NCBI GenBank assembly: GCA_025667525.1
Contig: CM046876.1
Coordinates: 27,925,224 to 27,989,223 of the forward strand
Source of the DNA: Glebionis coronaria
Lineage: Eukaryota; Streptophyta; Magnoliopsida; Asterales; Asteraceae
Direction: 5' to 3'
Length of the DNA: 64,000 bases
Shown piece after piece: positions 22,701 through 34,484 of the stretch (the first letter of the stretch is position 1; every line of letters starts with the position of its first letter). The notes below the pieces were generated by a model, which ran no database searches, had not been told where the DNA came from, and saw only the letters and a list, made by a program, of their open reading frames with translations. The translations under genes were made by a program, and so were the position numbers.

Positions 22701-25485
22701 CTATGGAAGGTTTTACTATGGAAGGTTCCTCAATGGTAATTTCTCGTGGAATAGGAGAAGGAATAGGGTCCTCATTGAGCAACTTTTGGATTGTAAGAAT
22801 ATCTTCTTCCCAATTAATGGGAGAATCATCATCACCAACAAAGTTTGACTCAAATTCCTCCAAGAGGAAATCACTCTCTCCAAATGGTGTTAAAGAGGGA
22901 GCAATTGAGGCCACGGTTTCAACATGGGGCATCTCATCACTAGTACTCTTACAAGCATCATGAAAGTGTTCATCACACACTTCATCTAACACATCAACAA
23001 TGTTAATAGTCTCACAAGGTCTAGACTCCTTAACCTCTTTCCTATCACAAACTTTCCCTAACTTAAACACCACTCTCTCATCTTCTACTCTCATAATTAA
23101 TTCTCCTTCCGCCACATCTATCAAAGTACGACCCGTTCTCAAAAATGGTCTACCAACAATCAAAGGCACTCTAGGATCCATGTCATAATCAACCACTACA
23201 AAGTCGGCCGGAAACGTAAACTTACCCACACCTACAAACACATCCTCCGCTATACCTACGGGGTAAGCTATGGTTCGGTTGGCTAGTTCAAGAGTCATCC
23301 TAGTGGGAGTGAGCTCGGGAAGAGAGAGTTTTTTCCAAACCGATAAAGGCATGAGGTTTATGCTTGCCCCTAGATCCGCCAAAGCCATGCAATTTTCAAC
23401 ACCGGGAAAATTACAAGGTATCAAGAAGCGCCCCGGATCTCCAAGTTTTGTTGGTAAGGTTTTAAGTAACACCGCGGAACATTCATTAAGGGATGTGTTG
23501 GGCAAATCAACCAATTTTTCTTTGTTAGAGAGCAAATCCTTGAACATCTTAGCAAACTTTGGCATATAACCAAGAGCTTCCGCAAAGGATATATTGATGT
23601 TGAGTTGCTTGAACATCCTTAAGAAATTAGAGACTTGGATGTCATCCTTGTTCTTTAACTTGTCCTTTCTCAACCTTGAAGGATATGGAAGAGTAGGTTT
23701 TGGTGTAGGTGGAATAGGTGTTGTAGTGGAAGATTTGTCTTTGTTAGCTTCTTCATTGGGAAGTGTGGAAGGTAAAGGAGAAGTATGAATAGGTTGAGAA
23801 GGTGTGTTTGAGTAAATATGAGCATTTTGAGGAGGTGAAGTAGAGGTAGAAGGATTGTCACAAGTAGGAGTACAAGTGGGTTGAACAATAGTAGGTTTAG
23901 GAGGTGAAGGATCATTTGTTGTTGTTCCACTCCTTGTTGTAATAGCATTGACATTTGCCCTTGGATTAGTTTGTGTGTTGGAAGGTAAAGCCCCTTGTGG
24001 TCTTTGATTAAACATAATTTGGTTTTGGAGAAGAGCAAATTTCTTGTTATTTTCCTCTTGATTATCTCTCAATTGTTTCTCAAAAGAAGTAAACTTGTGA
24101 AGCATCAAATCCAGGGGGTTAGGTTACACATTTCCTTGATAAAAACCTTGTTGTGGGAAAGATTGAGGTGGTGGATTAAACCCTTGGTTTGGTGGATAGA
24201 AGGTATTTGCTTGAGGTTGAAAATGAGTGGTTGCCTTGTAGTTATTTCCTTGGTAAGGTGGTCTTTGCCCTTGATTCCTTGGTAAAATTTGAGGAGGATT
24301 TTGTTGAACTTGGGTGGGTGGTTAGGGTGGGAATCCCGGTGGAGTAAGGTAGTTTTGGGACTTGTAAGAAAGGTTATTTGGATTGATATTTGGCTTGAAG
24401 TGTTCACGATGTTCCTCTTGGTAAGCATAGCATTCCCCTTGATACACTTGCACCTTATCACACTGTTCATAAGAATGGGGACCTCCACAAGTTACACAAG
24501 AAAGGGTAATGGCATTCACATTATTTGAAGAATTGTTCAATGAAATGTTCTTAAAAGCTTGAAGTATTTCTTGTTGTACTTTCAAATTCCTCTCACTATC
24601 TCTATCCATCCTTTGAATGATCTCTTGTTGAAACTTGAGGAGTTGGCTGTCACAAGGGTTTTGAGAATTGTTTTGGATAACAAGAACCCTTTCTTCAAAT
24701 TGAGTGTTTGTTGGAACCATTGCTTTAGTCTCATTGATGTCCAAAGCCTCTTGCACGGATTTAAGAAGAATATTTCCTCCCGCGGAAGCATTGAGTGAAT
24801 CTTGGTGGTGAGGTTTAAGGCCATTATAGAAGGTATTGATTTGGTGAACATCATCCAATCCATGGTTAGGGCATCGCCTCAATAACTCACTATACTCTTC
24901 CCAAGCATCACTAAAGGATTGACTAGGTTTTTGTTGAAAGCCTATAATTAAGGTCCTCAAGGCCATGGTCTTATGTGGAGGAAAGAACTTGTTCAAAAAC
25001 TTAGTGGTGAAACCATCCCATGTGGTAATACAATCGGGTGGTTGGGTGTCTAACCAATGCTTAGCGGGTCCCTCTAGTGAAAATGACACTAACATCAACT
25101 TAATAACCTCATGTGGAACTCCATTGTGCTTAATGGTATTGCAAAGAGAAAGGAATCTCTTAAGGTGATCATGAGGGTCCTCATTCTTGTTACCATAGAA
25201 AGGTGATTGTGAAACCATAGTAATCATAGATGTGTGTAGCTCAAATGTATTTGCGGGAAAGTCGGGAATCTTAATAGCACTAGCATATCCATGAACATTG
25301 GTTTGCATACGTTCCATCAAAGAGCGATTATCAATAGCCATGGCTTCTTGTGGTGGTGGAGTCAAAGCACGATTCTCGTGATCGGCTTGGTGGACGGTGG
25401 TGGTCTTACTCTTTCTCTTTTTCTTCCTTTTCGGAGGAAGAGGTTGTACACCAATCGGTATTTGTGCACGCCCGCGAGTGAGCAT
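19783..25485 (-). pseudogene. Athila gag-pol polyprotein, three TAA stops
   Basis: One continuous frame from the ATG at 25485 to 19783. In order: gag (retrotransposon-gag fold around 25250-24700, EWEEYSELLRRCP-like block), a linker with a Cys-His motif (CVTCGGPHSYEQC), TAA at 24322-24324, TAA at 24124-24126, then the Athila hallmark NVNAITTRSG, protease (LADLGASINLMPL), RT with the FMDDFSVF catalytic motif, RNase H (CDASDYAVGAVLG), TAA at 21145-21147, and integrase with a zinc-binding H-H-C-C region (GHFGPNY...FCDVCQRQ) and DD35E core (GIDFMGP, SDRG, GQTEV). Its C-terminal domain has the GPF motif. Gag packages RNA; protease, RT, RNase H and integrase copy and insert it. Apart from the three stops I found no frameshift over 5.7 kb, so decay is recent. 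Confidence 0.92.
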
Positions 25486-26246
25486 GCAACTCAATACGAG
25501 GAATGAGAGAGAAGCTCTCGTGTGACTTTGAAGAGAAATGGATTATCCTCTTCGAGTTTCAATATTAAATATCCACAAGAAAATAACAATATATGTATGT
25601 ACTACTTGGGTGCAAGACCCCCAATGAAGCCTTCCTTCTTAGAATACTTACAAGTGAACGGGGGGTTAGGTGGCGCGAAGCACTTAAGTACCTATTGACC
25701 CTTAGATGGCATTTTATAGCACATCGCCTTTCTATTCACTTAAATGTTCGTATTCTTCGAATTGTTGCTTATTGAGAGTATTTATCTATTCTTGCTTTAT
25801 TTTGTTTGATCGATACACGTGTCAAGGACCGGAACGCCCCTCGACACGGTGTATTGCCTTGGCAATACTTATGGAGAATATGTAGATTGGTTGTTCTTAT
25901 ACGTATACGTATTTACTTATAATAATATATGGAAAATATTTTTGTATTTATGAGTTTTTTAAGAGAAAATGCTATATGTACATAAAAACCGGGAGAATCC
26001 AATAATATATATTTTTGGGTGCAATCTCTTTGGAAAAAGATTGCTTTTTTGGATTTTTTAATTTGTTTGGTCAATTCTTTAGGAAAAGAATTGTTTTGTT
26101 AATTTTTTAGTTTTTATATATTTTTATATTTTTGATTTTTTTATTTGTTTTTTATTTATGATACGTAAAAATAACGTTCACAAGGTGAACGGATCCCAAA
26201 ATCTAATGAAAACGGTCAATCGATAGTCTCTCGTAAAGTCAAAGAA
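25486..26246 (-). other. Athila leader between PBS and gag
   Basis: About 760 bp of leader without a meaningful ORF; T-rich around 25920-26160. Confidence 0.7.
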
Positions 26247-26262
26247 CCGGCAGCGGCGCCAT
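26247..26262 (-). other. primer binding site of Athila element
   Basis: ATGGCGCCGCTGCCGG on the minus strand, next to the end of the 5' LTR. The TGGCGCC core and GCCGG tail are typical of Athila-type elements. Confidence 0.8.
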
Positions 26263-26263
26263 T

Positions 26264-29200
26264 TGAAATTGTGTATAATGCAGTTCGTTTTTCTCAGTTC
26301 TTGCTAATTGAAAGTCCAACCAATATCGGGTTTTTAACTGTTTTTGGTTGTTAATCTTTTTTGGATATTCTATTTGCTAATTCAACAAAGCCTTGCAAAA
26401 CTGAAAAATATTACCTACTTATATGTAAAACATAGTGCAATTACCAAGTTTTTATTCAAGTAAGATTCAAAATGTAAATTTTAAAACTAAAAGGACTGAA
26501 ATTGTAAATTCTATGAAAGTTAAATGCTTAAAATGTAAATCCTAACAAGTATAGAGACTGAAAATGTAAAACAGTTAACCAAAAGGTCCAAAAATGTAAA
26601 CTATGTAACAAACTAACCAATTAGTAACAAATTACCAAACTTGTTAACTGAAATTTAACAAAGTTCAAACTGAAAGGACTTACTTGTGAAAACCCTAAAA
26701 AGATGCAAACTTAGCCAGGTTTAGAAATTGTTTGAAACAAGAAGGACCAAAATGAAATTTTAAAAACTATTTAAGCCAAAAACGGGTTAACAAGACAAAT
26801 AAGCTCGTTTGAGCTTATTACTGGACCAAAATGGTTCAAACCAATTGCAAAACTCTTAGAATTCAAAATAAGCTAGGTCTATAAAAGGAAACTTACTGAA
26901 AATGTCAAATAAGCAAATAAGCACTTCACAATAAGCTCAAAATAAGCTCTAGGACAATCTGGACATGCACAACTTGATTTTTGTGCTTAAACTGATTAAA
27001 GAGCTCAAATGATGAACGGGAAGTCAAGTCATATCAAATTTCATCAAGTAATAAGCCAGGAATGTGAATTAAGCTGAAAATGGCTTATCGTTGACCAAGC
27101 GTTGACCAAAAGTTTTTGACAAAAATCTGAAACTCTCAAATATCAACCAATACCATATACTAAGTGGATTTGTGAAAGAAAATTGCAAAGTTAATGAATG
27201 AAATCAAAAGATCTGAAAATGCAGTTTCCATTTACAGAAACATTGCTTATCTCAAGCATTCAGATTTATGCTTATATCTCCTAGCTTAATAGAAACTGTA
27301 TCAAGTGCTTATAGACTATGAAACTTTATGATATAACCTAAAAATCAGAACTGGTTTGGTGAAATTTCATCAAGAATTCAGTAAATGGCAAGCAATTAAA
27401 ATTGAATACTTTTTTAAACCAAAACTGACTGAAAATCAACCCAAACTTTTTCTTGCCAATTGCCTGTTTGAACTGTTATTTGACTTGAAAATTACTCAAA
27501 ACACTTTGTAATCACCTAATGACTGAAAATGAACATTAGCTTGCCAAGAACCAATACTTGAAAACTTATCAACAGCTAATTCCAAACACCCCTTTATCTG
27601 AACTATATGAAAGTTTTCAAAGACTTTTTAAGTACTAGTTCAAACTGAATGAAAACCTTTAGCTAATCAAACTTAGTGATCAAAATGAAATGTTTGAAGG
27701 CTACTAGCAAGTAATGAGGACAACTATTACTCAATTAAGGTGATAAGACTGAAATTGACTGAATTAAGCTATCTACTAAAACACAATCCAAAGTAATGAG
27801 CAGTTAATCAAGACTTAAGCTACAAACAAGTTTACAAACAAACAACAACCAAGCTAAACAGATTTGATCATGCAATCATCAAGATTTAGGCTAGAATTGA
27901 AACATGCAATTGACAAATTGAGTGGAACCAAAATCAGAAACATTTAAAACCTTGTGAAGTAACCATTGGGAAGTAGAGGAGTGATGTACTCTCTATCCTA
28001 GTGCTAACCACCACCTTAGCACTAGATCAACAATCAACAATCAACAATCAACTAATCTGCTACAATCAACAAGAACATCTCCATGACATGAATTCATCTC
28101 ATAAGCTATGAATTTGAACTGAAATCAACAAACAGCTACAATTCTTCCTCCAAAGTTAGTTATGATCAATGTATGATCATAACAAACTTCAAATAGCAAC
28201 ACAAGTCTCAATGAACAGCAGGTATGAACAGTAATGATGAAGATAGAATTTGGCGGGAAATGAAGAATTTGAAATTTATTAATGGAATTCAGTTACAAAG
28301 TTGGTTAAAAGGATTCTAACTAACTAACTAACTCAAGAGTGTGTCAAACTCTTGAGTAGTTTAGCTAAGAAAGGAAAAATTGAGAGAAAATGCAAATGTG
28401 TGTGTTTTTCACACTTACAACTACTAAGTACAAATGAAGACCTAAGCTGCTATTTATAGGCTTGAGAAGGAAGTTTGTTGGGGATGGTGACGTGTTGAGA
28501 CCAATCCCATGTCTCCACGTGGCAGAATTCTGCTAAGTCCATTTGCAGGTATGAACATGAATTGGGGCTTTTTGATTGAGTCGATTTCTTGTTAATTGAT
28601 GATGACCATTGTGTTCGTCTCTCAAAAATAAGCACTTTTGATGTTTACAACTCTTCATGAAATCCATTGTAACTCAAAAACGATCCTGGGAAATTTTTGG
28701 CCGTTTGAAGATGACACGTGTCGTGCTCTGAATGGTAGAAAACAAGGCACACGGATCACACTGTTCATATTTTGTTATTTAATGTGACGGCTGAGTGGAT
28801 ATTTAATGATGATTATTTGGCAATCCATGTGCTTGTTTTTCTTGCTTCTCATTGGTCTAAACTTGTATCACATGGATTGAACTTGTATTAATTTCCAAAA
28901 TAGGCAGATTTAGCCCCTAGACTTTGGCAGATTTCACTTAAAGGCTTGTAACTTCATTTCTTTGGCACTTTTAGTCCTCCAAACTTCATTCTTGAGCAGA
29001 ATTGGTCCTTTGACTGAGTTGACTTTATAGTTGACCTTGTTTGACTATGATCTTGACTTTTTTACAACATTTACACTTTGGTCCTCCATCTTTGGTAGTT
29101 TGTCAAGATAGGTCCTTGTACTTCAAAGTCTTGTCACTTTTGATCCTTCTTTGTCTTTTTCATCAATTTAAGCTTGATTATTCCTTGTTTGCTTGAAAAT

Positions 29201-29335
29201 GTATCCTTTTACCTACACAAGTGTACACAAACACAAACATACCACATAACACTGTTTTTGCAAGATAAATTGGTATTTTGCTTCATGTTTTAGGGTTATT
29301 TATTGATAAGTTGATATGAGTTTAAGCTCATATCA
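26264..29335 (-). repeat. 5' LTR of Athila element
   Basis: 3072 bp. The minus-strand TATA box (CCTATAAATAGCAG) at about 28447-28460 puts the start of transcription about 0.9 kb into the LTR, leaving an R-U5 region above 2 kb. Confidence 0.93.
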
Positions 29336-29446
29336 AGCTAAACCAAACACTAAATTTGGGTTTATAAGCTTATGATATATAAGCCATAAATGGCTTATCT
29401 AATATAAGCCTAACTCAACTAATAAGCTTAACCAAACACCCTCTAA

Positions 29447-31949
29447 TACATCCATTAAGGGTGTTATGGTTGATGCGGATTGGATTGATGATCCAAATCA
29501 TGTTAAAGAGGAATCCATGAATTATTTTTCTTCCAGGTTTCAAGATCCAAGTTCACGTCAATGCAAATTAAATTTTACTTTTCCTAATCATCTTAATTGG
29601 GATCAGCTTTAGGATTTTGAAAAACCGGTGTCACATGATGAAGTTCGAGATGCGGTTTAGGATTGTGGTATAAATAAATCTCCTGGGCCGGATGGGTTTT
29701 CTTTTGAATTTTTTCGGAAGTTTTGGGATATAATTGGGTCGGACATGTGTGTTGCTGTAATTCCTCCTTTATATCGATCATTCCGAAGAGTCATGAACCT
29801 AAATTTGTGAGTAACTATCGACCTATCAGTCTAATTGGGAGTCTTTATAAGGATGTGACTAAAATCTTATCTAGACGGATCTCTTTTGTTATTTCTGATC
29901 TTATTTCCGATGTGTAAACGACTTTTCTTCCTAAGAGGCAGATTCTTGATGGGCCTTTCATTATTGATGAGCTTCTTTCTTGGTGTAAACAAAAAAAAAG
30001 GTCAAGCTATGGTTTTTAAAGATGATTTTGCCAAAGTATATGATTCGAATCAATGGGATTACATAGATGATGTGCTTAATGCTTTTGGTTTTGGAGTAAA
30101 ATGGAGGATGTGGATTAAAGGGATTTTATCTTTTGGAATGGCATCGATCCTAGTTGACGGAAGTCCCACTTCTGAATTTTAGTTTCACTTTGGTTTAAAA
30201 CAAGGTGATCCACTTGCTCCGTACCTTTTTATATTGGTTATGGAGTCGTTACATCTATCTTTTTCGAGAGCTGCAAATGTTGGATTCTTTAAAGGTATAA
30301 AAGTTGATTCTTCTATTACTCTTTCTCATCTTTTTTATACGGATGATGTCATTTTCATTGGATAATGGACAGATGATAAGTTGCGAAACATCATGTACAT
30401 GCTTAAGTGTTTTAAGATGGAATATGGTTTTGGGATCAATCTCAGTAAAAGTCACTTACTTGGGGTTGGTGTTCCTAATGATACGATCTCACTTGCTGCT
30501 AAATTTATTGGTTGTGGGTTGTTAATAATTCCCTTTATGTACTTAGGGATTACTGTTAGGGGAGTATGTCGAAAATCAATGCGTGGAATGATTCTATTAA
30601 TAAGATTAAGGCGAGGTTATCCAAATGTAAACTTAATACTCTTTTTATTGGAGGTCGACTTACTCTCCTTAAGTCGGTTTTGGGTTCCACTCATATATAT
30701 AGTATGTCTATGTATAAAGTTGTTAAATCTGTGTTAAATACAATGGAAGCTTTGCGTCGAGATTTTTTTAATGGTGGTCAAGGTCGTGATAGGAAGATAG
30801 CTTGGATTAAGTGGTCCAAGGTTCTGGCTTCAAAAAATATGATGGGTTAGGGGTGAGTAGTTACTATGCATTGAATCGAGCTCTTCTATTTAAATAGGTG
30901 TGGAGATTTATTTCGTATGATGGTTCTTTATGGTGTCGGTTCATTAAAGCTATTGATGGCAACAACTTACAATCCATCTCTACTAGTCGGGCTACACATT
31001 GGAATGTCATTCTTAAAGAGGTTAGTCTTTTAAAATCACAAGGTGTTGACCTTCTTGGGCATTGTAAAATTCGTGTAGGTTCTGGTAGTAGTACGCGATT
31101 TTGGACTGATGTTTGGTTAGGTGATGCTCGATTAAGTTTGGTCTTTTCTCGGTTGTTTGCTTTGGAGACTTTTAAGGAATGTACGGTAGTTGCGAAGGTC
31201 CAAGGCTCTCTTTCTAATACTTTCAGGCGTGCGGTTCGTGGTGGTGTAGAAGCTCAACAACTTTCTCAGCTCCAGTCGTTAGTTGAGATGTTGTTCTATC
31301 CGGTGTTGATGATCGTTGGATATGGGATCTTAATGGTGAAGGGGTGTTTTGTGTTAAAGAGGCTCGAAATTTAATTGATGAGGTTTTCCTTCCAAAAGAA
31401 ACAGTTGCTACCAGATGGCTTAAGCTTGTTCTTATTAAAGTGAACATTTTTTTGGAAGCTATGCTGTGATCGCATTCCATCTCGAAGTAATCTGGTCCAA
31501 AGAGGTGTGTATGTGTCACAAACGTGTGGTCCAGTTTGCGAGACGGGGTATGAAGATGTGGATCATTTGTTTTTCTTTGTGAGGTTGCTCGTGATGTTAG
31601 TCGCGTTATTCGTCGATGGTGGAATATTTCTTGGATGCAAGTTGGTTCTTTTACGGAATGGCTTAACTGGTTCACTTCAATCCGGTTAGGCTCTAGTTTG
31701 AAAAGTGTCTCAGAATGTGTTTTTCTTGTTGCTTGGTGGAGTATATGGGGAGTTCGAAATCAACTTCTTTTTTTGGCTCAAAATCCTCGGAAGCATGTCC
31801 TGTTCGACGATATAGTTACTCATTCGTTTATTTGGATTCAAGCTAGATGTAAACATAATTTCACTTAGGACAGTTGGCTTCAATACCCTTGCTTTTTTTG
31901 TAATTGTTCTAACTTTTTACTAGTTTTAATGAAAATTACCGTTAAAAAA
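29447..31949 (+). pseudogene. LINE ORF2, reverse transcriptase and zf-RVT part
   Basis: Continuation of the split LINE. Visible in several frames: INKSPGPDGFSFEFF at 29665-29715 (RT entry), KFVSNYRPISLIGS at 29800-29840, FGLKQGDPLAPYLFILVMESL at 30190-30250, the catalytic motif in altered form YTDD at about 30340, a YLGI block at 30540, LLKSVLGSTHIY at 30670, and a zf-RVT-like region with WWSIWGVRNQLLF at 31735-31775. At least eight stops or shifts break it. The 3' end is a short A-run at 31943-31950 followed by the target-site repeat. It would have encoded the LINE reverse transcriptase. Confidence 0.85.
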
Positions 31950-31964
31950 AATAATAATCATGTG

Positions 31965-32347
31965 AATAATTTAGTTATTTTCTTAATAAAGCATGATACA
32001 ATTTTAATTAGCGATGTAGCAGCCGATTTTGAATGAATTGAAATATTAAATGCCGTCCGCTGTAAATCATATTTAATTGTTTATATTAATATACTAAGTA
32101 TATTATATTGTGTATATTCAGGTACATGACATAATTAATTAATTTATGACTTGGTTATGCTGTGTTTATAATAAAAAAATATCTTTTACATATAATTATA
32201 TAAATGTTTGACTTGAAACGAGTCCAAATTTTCCCATTAGGCATAGTGAACAAATTATACTTTTTAATATAGCACTTTAAACTTTCGTTGTTGTTAAATA
32301 CTCCTCAATTCGATAATTCTTTCCAACAAACATAACAAACAAGAAAA
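31965..32347 (+). promoter_or_regulatory. CXE upstream region
   Basis: About 380 bp from the LINE target site to the ATG. A weak TATA-like TTTTAATATAGC lies at about 32261-32272, some 80 bp before the ATG, followed by a C/A-rich 5' UTR. Nothing more specific can be supported. Confidence 0.5.
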
Positions 32348-33331
32348 ATGCCTTCTACTTCTGCCCCAGGAAAGTTGGCAACATCCGACATATTTCCCAT
32401 CCAACTTCGTTATTTTCTTAAAGTACACGACGATGGTCGATGTGAACGATTTGTCGGGACGACTATCTTACCATCCGGTGTCGATCCTTTAACCGGAGTC
32501 CATTCTAAGGACATCGTCATCTCACCCGAAACCAACCTCAATGCAAGAATTTACATTCCCAAAAATGCTACAACGGGTCGTAAATTGCCTATATTGATTT
32601 ATTATCATGGTGGGGGGCTTGTAGTCGATAGCCCTAGATCTACTACTTACCAACCTACACTAAACCTTTTATCTGCGGAGTCAGAAGTAGTCATTGTTGG
32701 CATTGACTACAGACTGGCTCCGGAGTATCCAATACCTATTGGATATAACGACTCGTGGAAAGCAATCAAGTGGATTGCTACCCATTCTACGGGTAGTGGT
32801 CCCGAGGCATGGTTAAATGATTATGGTGATTTTGAGAAAGTGTTTCTTATTGGAGATAGTGCCGGCGCGAATATAGCCCATAACATGGCAATTCGAGCCG
32901 GGCTAGAGCCTATTAATGAACTAAATTTACAAGGTCTTATCCTACTAAACCCTTATTTTGGAGGAAATGAACCTATTGGATTGGAATGTGGAAAAAATAA
33001 GGAACTAAAAGGGTTTACCGATGAGTTTTGGTTGTTCGCGAATCCATCAAAGAGTGGGCTAGATGACCCGTTGTTTAACCCCGGAAAGAACCCGAATCTC
33101 TCGGCTTTAGGCTGCTCTAGGATATTTGTTTCTATTGCTGAATATGATTCATTTAGGGATAGAGGTTTTCTTTACAAGGAACTGATGGAAAAAAGTGGAT
33201 GGGACGGAAAACTGGAGTTTTTCGAGTCGAAAAATGAGAATCATGTGTTCTTTCTGTTTGATACCGGTTGCGACAATGCATGTAACTTGCGCGACACTGT
33301 TTGTTCGTTCATCAATCGGTCGGAAAATTGA
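32348..33331 (+). CDS. Plant carboxylesterase (CXE, alpha/beta-hydrolase fold-3)
   Basis: An intact 327-residue, single-exon serine hydrolase of the plant CXE / GID1-related family; most members hydrolyse esters of small metabolites in the cytosol. Seen: the oxyanion-hole motif YYHGGG (His87-Gly90), the nucleophile elbow GDSAG with Ser171, a candidate catalytic Asp267 in AEYDSFRDRG and His299 in ENHVFF, completing Ser-Asp-His. The block VDYRLAPEYP-like (IDYRLAPEYPIP, about 119-130) is also characteristic. Length is normal for the family and there is no signal peptide or membrane segment. The ATG at 32348 is the first in frame after an adenine-rich leader. The usual Gly-Glu-Asp-His at the C-terminal motif is Asn-Glu-Asn-His here. 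Close relatives include hydroxyisoflavanone dehydratase-like and tuliposide-converting enzymes, so the substrate cannot be named. It is the only host gene in the window that appears functional. Confidence 0.93.
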   Translation: MPSTSAPGKLATSDIFPIQLRYFLKVHDDGRCERFVGTTILPSGVDPLTGVHSKDIVISPETNLNARIYIPKNATTGRKLPILIYYHGGGLVVDSPRSTTYQPTLNLLSAESEVVIVGIDYRLAPEYPIPIGYNDSWKAIKWIATHSTGSGPEAWLNDYGDFEKVFLIGDSAGANIAHNMAIRAGLEPINELNLQGLILLNPYFGGNEPIGLECGKNKELKGFTDEFWLFANPSKSGLDDPLFNPGKNPNLSALGCSRIFVSIAEYDSFRDRGFLYKELMEKSGWDGKLEFFESKNENHVFFLFDTGCDNACNLRDTVCSFINRSEN

Positions 33332-33702
33332 ATACTGTTTACTACGTAATAATTGTATTTGATCCGTTCTTGCATATGGGGTATATTGTGTGTTTGTGAC
33401 ATGAATGTACTAAATAAATTGTATTTTTGTTTCGTATTATACTCCTTATGTACTCGTAATTGTGTTCTATTGTATTATTTTCTTGTCATGTATCGGTTTT
33501 GTCCCTTGCTAGTGAAAACTTTGCAAACAATTTTCTGTAATACTCCTTTAATTTCTACTCCTAAAAAATTGTGCACACGCAAGTATGCATGAGAATAACA
33601 AAATCCTAATAGGGTTTGAATAAATGAACATGATTTCAAGTTTTGTGTTACATATTCATCTAATCAGTCCACTATTCATGCTAAACAATATTGGATGATG
33701 AT
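33332..33702 (+). other. CXE 3' flank
   Basis: AT-rich 3' region with AATAAA at 33411-33416, a plausible polyadenylation signal about 85 bp after the stop. The ORF at 33353-33592 is low-quality and not called. Confidence 0.55.
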
Positions 33703-33711
33703 TATTTATAA

Positions 33712-34484
33712 GGGCTAATTCTTGAAATGGCCTATGGTGTTATCATGTTTCCCTTTTTGTACCCACCAAATGAGATTTTCCTTAAATGTCCTATGCAACC
33801 TATGCAACTTATGCAACCTATGCAACTTATGCAACCTATGCGACTTGGATTAAAATACAAAAAGTGTACTTTTAACTTTATGACACATGTCAGAATGTGT
33901 CATAAAAAGTACATATGTGTAAGAACTTGTTTCTTATGCAACTTACTTTGTTTTTTATGCGACTTGTATTAAAAAATATTATTTTAATAAAAAGTAAATT
34001 TTAACAAAATCTTTTAAATTACTTACTTTATATTTTATTTTTATGCAACTTGTACCTTTATGTAGACAATGAAGTGACATATGAGTAACCTACTTTTTGA
34101 TAAAATCTATAAAGTCTTTTTATGCGACTTGTATGTATTAAAAAATAATATAAAGTACCATCTAAATATGTGTAAAAGTAGGTAGGGTGTAAGTCTTTAC
34201 TTATGCAACTTTTATTTAAATTTTTATGCAACTTTTAATTAATAATTGAAAAATATAAAAAAATTAAAAAAATAGTTTAAAAAAATTAAAATTTTAAATA
34301 ATATTTGTTAAAAACTAAATAGAATATAATTTAAACACTAAATTTTTTAAAAAATTAAAGTTTATAAAAAATTAAATTTATAAAAATTAATTTTTTTTTA
34401 AAATTTAATTTTAAAAAAATTTAATATTAAAATAAATAATTAAAATTTTAATAAAATTGAAAAGTTTTATTTTGTAAAAAAAAT
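33712..34484 (+). repeat. left TIR of the Pack-MULE
   Basis: About 770 bp inverted copy of 38187-38930. Begins GGGCTAATTCTTG and contains a tandem of ATGCAACYT units at 33790-33845 with more copies than the right TIR. The inner part is an A/T-only tract. Confidence 0.88.

Larger units (their letters stand above)
14726..29335 (-). mobile_element. Athila-type Ty3/gypsy retrotransposon, complete
   Basis: 14.6 kb flanked by AGCTA (14721-14725 and 29336-29340). LTRs are 14726-17790 and 26264-29335, both TGAAATTG...CATATCA. A PBS (TGGCGCCGCTGCCGG) lies at the right inner edge and a PPT at the left. Gag, protease, RT, RNase H and integrase lie in one continuous minus-strand frame broken only by three TAA codons. 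By eye I count about 28 substitutions between the LTRs, close to 1%. A roughly 2-kb noncoding stretch follows integrase, where other Athila elements may have an env-like ORF. Confidence 0.93.
14449..29443. mobile_element. Tourist-like MITE (380 bp) split by the Athila element
   Basis: The left part is 14449-14725 and the right part 29341-29443 (AGCTA duplicated), together 380 bp, exactly the length of the intact relative at 55096-55475. Ends are GAGGGTGTTTGG...CCAAACACCCTC, flanked by TAA (14446-14448 and 29444-29446). Deleting the MITE and one TAA gives uninterrupted LINE coding sequence aligned with the second LINE, which confirms the 3-bp duplication. Subterminal ATAAGCTTATAAGC repeats fill the element. 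Confidence 0.9.
9334..31949 (+). mobile_element. LINE (L1-type) carrying nested Harbinger, MITE and Athila elements
   Basis: The 15-bp sequence AATAATAATCATGTG occurs at 9319-9333 and again at 31950-31964, directly after a short A-run, as expected for target-primed reverse transcription. Between them are degenerate LINE ORF1 (RRM and DUF4283-like) and ORF2 (endonuclease, RT, zf-RVT). Removing the nested elements leaves roughly 6 kb of LINE. The repeat is AT-rich, so chance cannot be fully excluded, but its position exactly after the A-tail supports it. Confidence 0.7.

Noticed and set aside
24105..24488. 127-codon minus ORF between gag and protease of Athila
   Set aside because: It is out of frame with the polyprotein, which runs through this region with two TAA stops.
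33353..33592. 79-codon ORF after the CXE stop
   Set aside because: Lies in the 3' UTR, low complexity, Cys/Tyr/Leu-rich without domain.
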